Assembly (NCBI GenBank): GCA_020073385.1
Contig: JAIQFH010000052.1
Span: forward strand, 1-47,515
DNA: 47,515 nucleotides
Direction: 5' to 3'
From: Terriglobia bacterium
GTDB lineage: Bacteria > Acidobacteriota > Terriglobia > Terriglobales > Acidobacteriaceae
Shown here: positions 33,141-40,089 of the stretch, one piece after another
Numbering within the stretch: the first letter of the stretch is position 1
Layout: every line of letters starts with the position of its first letter
Program-made: the position numbers and the translations under genes
Notes under the pieces: model-generated
The model's database searches: none
Told to the model about the DNA's origin: nothing
The model's input: only the letters and a program-made list of their open reading frames with translations

Positions 33141-34196
33141 TCATAACACCTCAACCTTGGCTGTCTTTCTTAGTCTCTTGTTCAACTCCGCGCGAAGCTG
33201 GTCGGTCTTGCTCTTCTGCATATCCGTCATCAACTTCGCCTTCACTTCCGCGAAGGGCGCAACGCCCGCCGCAACATGAGCATTCAGGCGGAAGAGCGTG
33301 TAGGCAGGCCCCATCTGGATCAGATCGCTCACCTGGCCGGGCTTCATCGCCAACGCCGCATTGACCACCGGTGGCGGAAGCTTGTCGCCCTCCACTGACT
33401 TCCGGTCGCCCATGTTCACGTGCCAGTCGTCCTCGGAAATTTTTTCGGCAAGCAATCCGAACTCCTGATAGCTTTTCGTCACTTTCGCCTGCTTAAGAGC
33501 GTTCTCCGCTTTCTTGCGCGCCTCTTGCGCCATCTCGGGAGTCGGATTCTCCGGCGGCACAATCGAGATGGTCTGAATGCTGAACATCTCCGGACGCTGA
33601 AAGTTCTTCGGATTCGCCTTGTAATAGGCCAGCGCCGCAGCCTCATTCACTCTGGCCTTCGCGCTCACTTCGGTTTTCAACATGTCTTCGATCAGCAGCG
33701 AGCGGCGAATCTTCTCCCGCAGCATGGGTTTCGACCCGTGCACTTCGTTCTGCACCACCTGGTTGTATTCCTGCGCCGTCGGAAACTGCTTGCGGAATTC
33801 AGCTTCCGCGCGTTGCAAGCGCTCCGGAGCCACCGTCCGCTTCTCGCGCAAGGCTTGCTGATAGAGCAATTCTTCAAAAATGATCATTTCGAGTGCGCCC
33901 TTGCGCATCTCGGGCTCCATGTCCTTCGGAACGCCGTTATGAATCTTCGCGTAGGGAAAGATCGCTTCGATCTCGCGCATCAAATCCCGGTCCGTCAGCA
34001 CCGCGCCATTCACGCGGGCGACTGGATTCCCCGAGGATGCTGGAGCGGGCGTCGGCGATATCGCCACAGCTGCATTCGCCGCCTTTGGCGCCACCAGCGT
34101 GGGAGCGTGCGAGGCTACAACCTGCGCGCTGCAACCAACCGCCGATATCACCACCGCTACGCCGATTACCTTCCCCAACCCCACTTGGAACCTCAT
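33141..34196 (-). CDS. SurA/PpiC-type peptidylprolyl isomerase lipoprotein
   Basis: A 351-residue exported protein. The signal ends in AVGCSA, a plausible lipobox with acylated Cys22. After a low-complexity linker comes a SurA-type N-terminal helical domain (about 60-180, VARVNGAVLTDRDLMREIE to LIEDMLKTEVSAKARVNEAA) and a parvulin-like region (about 200-330). The parvulin part is weakly conserved, so it may be a chaperone more than an isomerase. It probably helps fold the outer-membrane barrel or the secreted cytochromes. The order cytochrome, isomerase, barrel, with an ATGA overlap to the barrel, supports that. GGGAGG lies 8 nt before ATG 34196. Confidence 0.88.
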   Translation of the reverse strand: MRFQVGLGKVIGVAVVISAVGCSAQVVASHAPTLVAPKAANAAVAISPTPAPASSGNPVARVNGAVLTDRDLMREIEAIFPYAKIHNGVPKDMEPEMRKGALEMIIFEELLYQQALREKRTVAPERLQRAEAEFRKQFPTAQEYNQVVQNEVHGSKPMLREKIRRSLLIEDMLKTEVSAKARVNEAAALAYYKANPKNFQRPEMFSIQTISIVPPENPTPEMAQEARKKAENALKQAKVTKSYQEFGLLAEKISEDDWHVNMGDRKSVEGDKLPPPVVNAALAMKPGQVSDLIQMGPAYTLFRLNAHVAAGVAPFAEVKAKLMTDMQKSKTDQLRAELNKRLRKTAKVEVL

Positions 34197-34266
34197 TTCG
34201 TCCCCTCCCGCTCAAACTTTCAAAAAGTGGGGGAGAGGGATTTCCTCTCCCCCGGGATGAAGCAAG

Positions 34267-35283
34267 TTAGAACTGCGTTTTCACAGTGGTGATGCCGAAC
34301 GCTTCGTTCGCTTCGCCAAAGTGGCACTGACGGCAGAACTGAGTCGTCGAAGCTGCCTTGGTCGGGTCGCCGTTGCCGGCGCCCGGGTTATAAGGAGCGT
34401 TGATGAAGAAGTATGTCGGATACGCTCCGCTGGCGACGATTGCCGCGCCGGATTGCTTGCCACGAGGCGCTACGTACACATACATCGCGTGCTGGTTGTG
34501 GCACGTGGTGCAGGTGAGGAACGCATCGCCTGGATTCGTATCGCCTTTCGGAATGGACACACCCCAACCCCACGGGCTACCGGCGACCGACGGATACCCG
34601 TAGTTCGCCACGAAGCTCGTATATGCCGCCGAGTTCGGTTGGATGTTGGTGATGCCGTTCGTCGCGTCGACCGTGATGGTCAACGGGCTGGTGGTGGCGT
34701 TGTTGGTCCACACACGGGCTGCACCCAACGTGGCTTGCGTCCCCACCGGGTGGTCGTTGCCGTACCCGGAGGTGTTGCCGTTACCGCTGTCGTTGCCGAG
34801 CAGCGTCGGGATTGGACGGGTCCCATAAGCCGTGGAAGGCAGAAGGCCCATTCTCCGCTCCCACGAATCGCCGTTCATCATCTGGCCCTTCGCTACTACG
34901 CCGTCGTGGCAGGCCAGGCACATGGTGATCTGGCGGAGTTCGTCCTCCTGCGTGCCGTATGCGGCTGCTTCGCCAGGCAGAGCTTCGACAAAGCCGCCGC
35001 CAAACGTGATGGAGTAGCCCAGCAGAGGAGTTACGTCCTGTCCGAACAGTGCATTGCTGCCGCTCAGAGGATCATTGAACGCTACCGCATTGGTGGCCAC
35101 GTTGCCGCCACCGCCCGCCGCGCCGCTGTGCGGGGCATGGCAGCCTGCGCAACCGCGGCCGCCGTTCTGGTGGGCACCGAGAATGTCGTATCCGACTAAC
35201 CCGGAGCCCTGTGTGTAGGTCTGCGCCGCTGCCATCCCGGCAGCGATCACGACCACGAACACGACGAAGAATAGCTTTTTCAT
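34267..35283 (-). CDS. Secreted tetraheme cytochrome c
   Basis: A 338-residue protein with a signal peptide (1-20, cleaved near MAAAQ) and four CXXCH sites: CAGCH (about residue 45), CLACH, CTTCH and CRQCH (near the C-terminus). Long loops rich in Gly, Asn, Thr and aromatics lie between them; there is no TM or lipobox. Motifs like DILGAHQNGGRGCAGCHAPH and TCTTCHNQHAMYV recall extracellular multiheme cytochromes that polymerise into filaments in Geobacter (OmcE and OmcS type). That comparison is from memory and not decisive. It lies in the middle of the conduit operon, after a 125-bp gap holding two hairpins and a palindrome, which suggests separate expression. ATG 35283 has AGGAGG upstream, at longer spacing than usual. 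Confidence 0.9.
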   Translation of the reverse strand: MKKLFFVVFVVVIAAGMAAAQTYTQGSGLVGYDILGAHQNGGRGCAGCHAPHSGAAGGGGNVATNAVAFNDPLSGSNALFGQDVTPLLGYSITFGGGFVEALPGEAAAYGTQEDELRQITMCLACHDGVVAKGQMMNGDSWERRMGLLPSTAYGTRPIPTLLGNDSGNGNTSGYGNDHPVGTQATLGAARVWTNNATTSPLTITVDATNGITNIQPNSAAYTSFVANYGYPSVAGSPWGWGVSIPKGDTNPGDAFLTCTTCHNQHAMYVYVAPRGKQSGAAIVASGAYPTYFFINAPYNPGAGNGDPTKAASTTQFCRQCHFGEANEAFGITTVKTQF

Positions 35284-35305
35284 AAGGTCTGACAACCTCC
35301 TGTTT

Positions 35306-35321
35306 TGTAACAGCTGTTACA
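35306..35321. promoter_or_regulatory. 16-bp perfect palindrome upstream of tetraheme cytochrome
   Basis: TGTAACAGCTGTTACA is a perfect 16-bp palindrome, 22 bp before the start codon. It is the size of a dimeric regulator operator, but could also form an RNA hairpin near the ribosome site. Confidence 0.45.
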
Positions 35322-35357
35322 GCAACCTCTACCGCTAGACGTCTATTGCTTTGTTGC

Positions 35358-35407
35358 CCGGAGCCGGGTTTCACCGGCCCCGGTTTGGCTATCCGGAATA
35401 GCCAAAC
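35358..35407 (-). terminator. Tandem hairpins after NHL gene 2
   Basis: Immediately after the NHL stop come two adjacent hairpins: GTTTGGCTAT with ATAGCCAAAC (10 bp perfect, 5-nt loop, 35383-35407), and CCGGAGCCGG with CCGGCCCCGG (one mismatch, 35358-35383). No T-run follows on the minus strand, so they may protect or process the mRNA upstream of the tetraheme cytochrome. Confidence 0.5.
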
Positions 35408-35408
35408 T

Positions 35409-36671
35409 CTATTGCGGCTTCTGCGCCGCAGAATTCGCGGGGGGCACAGGCGCTGCATTCTCTGCTGCTCCTGTATTCGCCGCCCCTTGTGGTTTCTTCT
35501 GCTCCATCTCCGCCTGGCGCTGCTTGATCTGCGCCCGCGCCTCGTCGTCGGTGAAGTAGCGGAACATCTGCACTCGTCCCGGATACTGCTCCGAAGCGAA
35601 GATGCGATTGTTCTTGTCGATGTAGAGCCCGGCCAGCGCCCGGAACTGCCCGGGGAACAATCCATGCCCGCCCATCCACATCAAAAAACGCCCATCGGCC
35701 GTGTAGCACTGAAGAATGTCCTGCACGGCATCGGCGACCCATACGTGACCGTCGGCGTCAATGGCGATTCCTTTCGGCCTCGTGAATGTCCCTGGACGAT
35801 CTCCTGCCTTGCCCCACTGCCGGATGAAATTCCCGTCGGCGTCGAATACCTCCACGCGGTTGTTGTACATATCCGTCACGTAGAGATTGCCGTCGCCATC
35901 CACCGCCACGTTGGTTGGCACTGAGAACTGTCCGGGCTCGGTTAGCGTATGTTTCTTGCCCGCGGTGCCGATCTTGCGAATCAGATTCAGTTTGTCGGCG
36001 TCGTAGACCAGCACCTGGTCGAGAGCTGGATCCGCTACATAGAGGAAGCGATTCTCGTTATCGATCGCCATGCCGCCGGGATCTACCACGCCTTCGCTGA
36101 TGGAGCCTTCGATCTTGCGATCCTTGCCGAAAATCAAAATGTGGCGCAGCTTCGAGTCCGACACGAACAGGCGATCGGAGTCATCCATGGCCAGTCCGAT
36201 GATGTCGCCGAAGCGCGCATGCACTCCGTTCTTGATCATCTGCAGGTCTTTGGTTTCTGTGTTGAAGACAAAGATCGCGCCGACTTTCCCGTCCGCGATG
36301 TAGAGATTCCCTTTGGAATCCACCGCCAGCCCGTAAGGCGTCCACAGCGCGAACAGCGGATTGCTATCCATCTTCTGCGACTGGGTTTCGGCGCCCGCCA
36401 TGCGGTCCATCCACGAACTCTTCTTCTTGGCCGGCTCGGGAGTGTACTTGTCGCAGCAGAAGTAGTTCAGATACTTCACGCGCGTGGGAGCCGGCGGGTT
36501 TGGCCACACCAGCTTGGAGAAATCGATCCGGTCTAGAACGGTCTTCGGCGGCGCGGCGGGCTGCTCCTTCTTTTTCTTGTCCGCGTACACGGGCGACGTT
36601 GCCAGACTCAGGCAGAACAGCAGCCCGATCAGAACCGCCATAAACCGAATTGGTGTCAAAGGCGTCTTCAT
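35409..36671 (-). CDS. Secreted NHL-repeat beta-propeller, copy 2
   Basis: A 420-residue exported protein with a signal peptide (1 to about 30, ending SPVYADK). Propeller blades (about 105-370) include PYGLAVDSKGNLYIADGKVGAIFVFN, DIIGLAMDDSDRLFVSDSKLRHILIF, GGMAIDNENRFLYVADPALDQVLVYD, PTNVAVDGDGNLYVTDMYNNRVEVFD and PKGIAIDADGHVWVADAVQDILQCY. Before the propeller is a region with YLNYFCCDKYTPE, whose adjacent Cys pair could form a disulfide. The C-terminal tail is low-complexity, rich in Ala, Pro and Gln. It shares design with copy 1 but has about 65 more residues. Its ATG overlaps the upstream 16-heme gene by 4 nt. Role in the complex is not known. Confidence 0.9.
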   Translation of the reverse strand: MKTPLTPIRFMAVLIGLLFCLSLATSPVYADKKKKEQPAAPPKTVLDRIDFSKLVWPNPPAPTRVKYLNYFCCDKYTPEPAKKKSSWMDRMAGAETQSQKMDSNPLFALWTPYGLAVDSKGNLYIADGKVGAIFVFNTETKDLQMIKNGVHARFGDIIGLAMDDSDRLFVSDSKLRHILIFGKDRKIEGSISEGVVDPGGMAIDNENRFLYVADPALDQVLVYDADKLNLIRKIGTAGKKHTLTEPGQFSVPTNVAVDGDGNLYVTDMYNNRVEVFDADGNFIRQWGKAGDRPGTFTRPKGIAIDADGHVWVADAVQDILQCYTADGRFLMWMGGHGLFPGQFRALAGLYIDKNNRIFASEQYPGRVQMFRYFTDDEARAQIKQRQAEMEQKKPQGAANTGAAENAAPVPPANSAAQKPQ

Positions 36672-38179
36672 TTTGTCTTCCCGCCCTGGGGTTGCGTCGC
36701 CTGCGCTCCTTTGCCGCCTTGGGTCAACTCGGAATGGCAGGTCATGCAGAACGCCATATCGTTCGCCTGATCTTTCACCAGCATTCCCGGCTTACCGCCC
36801 GAATGCGGCTGATGGCAGGTCAGGCAATTGATCGCCTTGAGCACATGGTTCATGTTCGTTGGGTCGACGATATCGATCACCGGATGCTTGTCGACAGGGT
36901 GACCGTGGCCGTACTGCAGCGGCAGCAGGGTCACTTTCCGGAAGTAGTCCTCGGGCAGTCTTACCTTGCCGTCGAAGATCGTGACCAGGTGCTCGCTCTC
37001 CAGCTTCTGCGGATTGGGTTCCGGCCCGTGGCACTCCAGGCAAAGCTTGTTCGGGGTCGCGGCTCGCAGCAGGTGCGCGTTGTCTCCACCATGCGGTTCA
37101 TGACAGGTCGCGCATCCCTGCACGAACGCCGGCTGATGCAGCACGGCCTTCTTCATCTGCTCTGCTTGATCCGCGTGGCAGGTCAGGCACGCCTTCACGG
37201 GATCCGGTTGTAAGAATCCCGGCGACTTTCCGCCATGCGGGTTATGACAGGCAACGCAATCTCCCTGCGCGCCCGGATGCTGTACCTTCGCTGCTTCGAT
37301 CTTCTTTCCCTGCTCCTCGTGGCACGTCAGGCACAGCGCGCGCGAGTCTTTGTTGGTAAGAACGACCTTTCCATCCGCCGAAGGCTGATGGCAGCTCTCG
37401 CACATCTTGCTCTCGAACGGAACGTGCAGGAACGTCTGCAGCAGCTTCGGTTTCGCCGACTCGTGCGGATTGTGGCACTGCAGGCAGTTGGCGGTCGCGA
37501 ACGGCTGGTTGTCATGCGCCTTCTGCAGGCTGGCATCTTTCGTGTCGTGGCACTCCACGCACAATGCCGGAACATCTTTCTTTAAGTGCGCTTCGAATTC
37601 GATCTTTCCCCGCTCTCCATTCTTGTGCGTCTGGTGGCAGGTTTCGCAGCCCATGTCGAGGGCGGCGTGACGGCTGCCGTCCTTCGGGACATTCACTCCA
37701 GTGTTATGGCAACGGAGACAGAGGTTCTCTTCCCGCGTTGCACCGGATGTCGCTTTCACAAGGTGAACGGGATTGTCCGACTGGTGCGGATCATGGCACT
37801 TCACGCAATCGCGCACAGCCGGAGGATGCATGGTCTGGCCAGCCTGCACCTTCTTCTCATCGTGGCAGCTGAGGCACAGGGCCTGAGTCGTCGTCGTGAT
37901 CAGCTTGATCCGCGTGACGTCCCGGTTCACCCTGACTTCATGGCAGCTCAGGCAACCAGTTGCGATCGCCGAATGAACCGCCTTCCCTTTGCTCTTGTCT
38001 TCGTGGCACTCCAGGCATTTGGCCGAGTCCACGTTCTTTTCTAGCGGAACCGGGTGAGTCTTCGCCAGGGCGGGAGAAACCGCCACAACGAAGAGACACG
38101 CAATCCGAAGTACGTTGGGGAGGACTCGACTTCTACTCGCCCCGGTCATTGGGTTTCGACTTGGTAGCTCGGGAAGCAT
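36668..38179 (-). CDS. Secreted 16-heme cytochrome c (doubled CXXCH type)
   Basis: A 503-residue exported cytochrome with a signal peptide ending near SPALAKTH. I count sixteen CXXCH sites, from CLECH (about residue 55) to CMTCH near the end. They alternate LCLxCH and xCxxCHxPH patterns, as in doubled-CXXCH proteins, about one heme per 30 residues. Extra His residues (for example HPPAVRDC, HPGAQGDC, HQPAFVQGC) precede many sites and fit bis-His ligation. It is probably a periplasmic electron wire that feeds the outer-membrane part. It is the first gene of the operon; the next gene overlaps by 4 nt. A second start at 38149 would give a more usual signal-peptide length. Confidence 0.94.
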   Translation of the reverse strand: MLPELPSRNPMTGASRSRVLPNVLRIACLFVVAVSPALAKTHPVPLEKNVDSAKCLECHEDKSKGKAVHSAIATGCLSCHEVRVNRDVTRIKLITTTTQALCLSCHDEKKVQAGQTMHPPAVRDCVKCHDPHQSDNPVHLVKATSGATREENLCLRCHNTGVNVPKDGSRHAALDMGCETCHQTHKNGERGKIEFEAHLKKDVPALCVECHDTKDASLQKAHDNQPFATANCLQCHNPHESAKPKLLQTFLHVPFESKMCESCHQPSADGKVVLTNKDSRALCLTCHEEQGKKIEAAKVQHPGAQGDCVACHNPHGGKSPGFLQPDPVKACLTCHADQAEQMKKAVLHQPAFVQGCATCHEPHGGDNAHLLRAATPNKLCLECHGPEPNPQKLESEHLVTIFDGKVRLPEDYFRKVTLLPLQYGHGHPVDKHPVIDIVDPTNMNHVLKAINCLTCHQPHSGGKPGMLVKDQANDMAFCMTCHSELTQGGKGAQATQPQGGKTK

Positions 38180-38380
38180 GCCACCCTGTCTTTTGCACGA
38201 CCGTGCCCGTATTTCCGCCAGTGGCGAGGAAAAATGATTAGAACTGTAACTATCTACAACAGAACGAGTTCGGCGATCCTGACTCGAATGTTGCGACTTT
38301 CCACAAGCCTAGTGCCCTAATGGGAATGGGCCTTCTCCCACACTGGCACTGGTGAAATCGCGCACGCTCCAATCTGCATT

Positions 38381-38398
38381 TTGTGATTGAAATCACAA
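38381..38398. promoter_or_regulatory. CRP/FNR-type operator
   Basis: TTGTGATT-GA-AATCACAA, 8-bp arms, containing TGTGA-N6-TCACA. It lies 202 bp upstream of the 16-heme gene and 179 bp upstream of resB. The inner 16 bp is identical to 23630-23645, upstream of TPR gene 1. Confidence 0.7.
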
Positions 38399-38490
38399 GG
38401 CTTGCACGGTGGGTGAAATCGCAGCCATCCCGGCTAGGGATGAGTGTTATGCCTCATTCGCAGCCATAAGTAAATCAGCCCGTTTGGCCT

Positions 38491-38515
38491 CAAACCATTA
38501 CTGTTCAATGGTTTG
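38491..38515. repeat. Inverted repeat upstream of resB
   Basis: CAAACCATT and AATGGTTTG, 9-bp perfect arms around 7 nt, 62 bp before the resB start. It overlaps a TTGACA hexamer at 38513-38518. It could be an operator or a leader hairpin. Confidence 0.5.
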
Positions 38516-38576
38516 ACAGCACTTCCGCGGGTTGGCGGGGTACGTGCATTGCAACGAAGTGAGGCAGACGAACGTC

Positions 38577-40043
38577 ATGGCTTTGTCACTTCACTCCGCG
38601 ATCCGCAAGACTTGGAAAACTTTAAGTTCGATCAAGACCGGTGTCGTACTGATTATTCTGGTCGTTATCTTCGCCATCGCCGGGACCATCATTCTGCAAC
38701 GTCCTCTGACTGATCCGGATGAAATGACGAGAGCGTACTCGCCCGCCATGCTGCGCTTCCTCGACGCGACCGGCCTGACTGACGTCTATCACGCGCACTG
38801 GTTCGTTGCCCTCATGCTGCTGGTGAGCCTGAGCATCATCGCGGCTTCCGTTCAGCGCTTTCCCAACGCATGGCGTTACTTCGCGCGCCCTTATAAAAGT
38901 CCTGAAGAGGGCTTTCGCAGAGTCCTTCCGATCCAGGCGCACCTTGCCATCACCGACGAAGAACAAGGACTGGGCGCAGCTGAACGCGCCTTCCGCCACA
39001 TGCACCTGAAGTCGGAGCGCATTGTCCGCCCCGACCGCTTCTCCCTGTTCGCCGAACGCAATCGCATTTCCGAGATGGCCGTCTACATCGTGCACGCCAG
39101 CCTTCTTCTGTTCTTCCTGGGTTACTTCGTGGTGGACGCGTTTTACGGCTGGCGAGGATTCCTGATGCTAAGCCCCGGCATGGCGAGCAACCAGGTCGAA
39201 ATGAAAAGTGGCGAAATTCGCTCGCTGCCCTTCTCCATCCGCTGTGACGGCTCCGGTGAAGAGACTTACACCGACGGCACACCGAAGCGCTGGTGGTCGA
39301 AGCTGGCAGTTGTCGATAACGGCCAGGAAATCTCCCGCAAGGAGATCGTCGTCAATGATCCTCTGGTCTATCACGGCGTACGTTTCTATCAGGCCAGCTT
39401 TGGTCGCACTGGCAAACTCGATCGCCTCGTGCTCAACGCGATTCCGAGGAGCGGCACAGGCCAGGCTCAGGAAATTTCCTTAGGCCCGAATCAGATTGTC
39501 TCTCTGGACGCCGACACGAAGGTTCAGGTCGCTGAGTTCATCCCCGACTTCGTCGTGCAGGGCGGACACGTCTATGCGCGCAGCAATGACGTGGTCAATC
39601 CCGCGGTGCGCTTGATCGTCACCTCGGAGAAGACCAACAAAGTTGTGAACTTCTGGCTGCCGGAAATTCCCGGCGTCGCCGAGAACGCATCCTCCCCCTA
39701 CAACTTCGAACCCAAGGATCTGAAGACGGGTGTCTTCACCGGACTGGAAGTTTCGCACGAGCCCGGTCAGTGGGCGGTATGGGCCGGAGTCATTCTGATG
39801 GCAATCGGTCTGACGTTCGTCTTCTACGTGGTCCACGTCCGCTTCTGGGTGGTTCCCGTGCAGGATGCCAGCGGCAATTTGGCACTCTGGATCGGAGGGT
39901 CCGCGAACCGCAACCGCGACGCCTTCGAGCAAACTTTCAAACGATTTGTTGAACAGGTTGAGAAAGAACTGAAACCCAAATTTGAGGAGGCTGCGGAAAA
40001 GCCAGCCGCATCGCTCCCGAAAACCACGACTGCCGGAAGGTGA
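38577..40043 (+). CDS. resB: ResB/Ccs1-family cytochrome c biogenesis protein
   Basis: A 488-residue inner-membrane protein of System II cytochrome c assembly. It has TMs near residues 20-40, 75-95, 165-185 and 400-420, and a large extracytoplasmic domain (about 190-395, including ISRKEIVVNDPLVYHGVRFYQASFG, a ResB signature). ResB works with CcsA to deliver heme and to ligate it to CXXCH motifs of exported apocytochromes. The start at 38577 has GAGG upstream; an earlier in-frame GTG at 38532 is less likely. ccsA follows after 46 bp. Divergent to the multiheme cytochrome operon, it presumably matures those 30 or more hemes. Confidence 0.92.
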   Translation: MALSLHSAIRKTWKTLSSIKTGVVLIILVVIFAIAGTIILQRPLTDPDEMTRAYSPAMLRFLDATGLTDVYHAHWFVALMLLVSLSIIAASVQRFPNAWRYFARPYKSPEEGFRRVLPIQAHLAITDEEQGLGAAERAFRHMHLKSERIVRPDRFSLFAERNRISEMAVYIVHASLLLFFLGYFVVDAFYGWRGFLMLSPGMASNQVEMKSGEIRSLPFSIRCDGSGEETYTDGTPKRWWSKLAVVDNGQEISRKEIVVNDPLVYHGVRFYQASFGRTGKLDRLVLNAIPRSGTGQAQEISLGPNQIVSLDADTKVQVAEFIPDFVVQGGHVYARSNDVVNPAVRLIVTSEKTNKVVNFWLPEIPGVAENASSPYNFEPKDLKTGVFTGLEVSHEPGQWAVWAGVILMAIGLTFVFYVVHVRFWVVPVQDASGNLALWIGGSANRNRDAFEQTFKRFVEQVEKELKPKFEEAAEKPAASLPKTTTAGR

Positions 40044-40089
40044 GAACCGGTTCGTCGGATAGAAGAATAGAAGGAAAGGAAGCCAGCAT

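Larger units (their letters stand above)
38180..38576. other. Divergent control region of the cytochrome and cytochrome-assembly operons
   Basis: A 397-bp gap between divergent operons. It contains the CRP/FNR-type palindrome (38381-38398), an 11-bp direct repeat GGTGAAATCGC at 38351-38361 and 38412-38422 flanking that palindrome, and an inverted repeat CAAACCATT-N7-AATGGTTTG at 38491-38515. I see no convincing -35/-10 pair. Confidence 0.7.

Noticed and set aside
34321..35199. + strand open frame (292 codons) opposite the tetraheme cytochrome
   Set aside because: It is Arg-rich, low in structure, and antisense to a gene with four CXXCH motifs and a signal peptide.
35306..35407. c-di-GMP-I (GEMM) riboswitch upstream of the tetraheme cytochrome
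   Set aside because: On the minus strand there are short GEMM-like pieces (CAAACC, a GAAA-containing hairpin, CAAAGC), but the key blocks do not match the consensus and the first piece is used in a perfect hairpin. Left as a search to run, not as a call.
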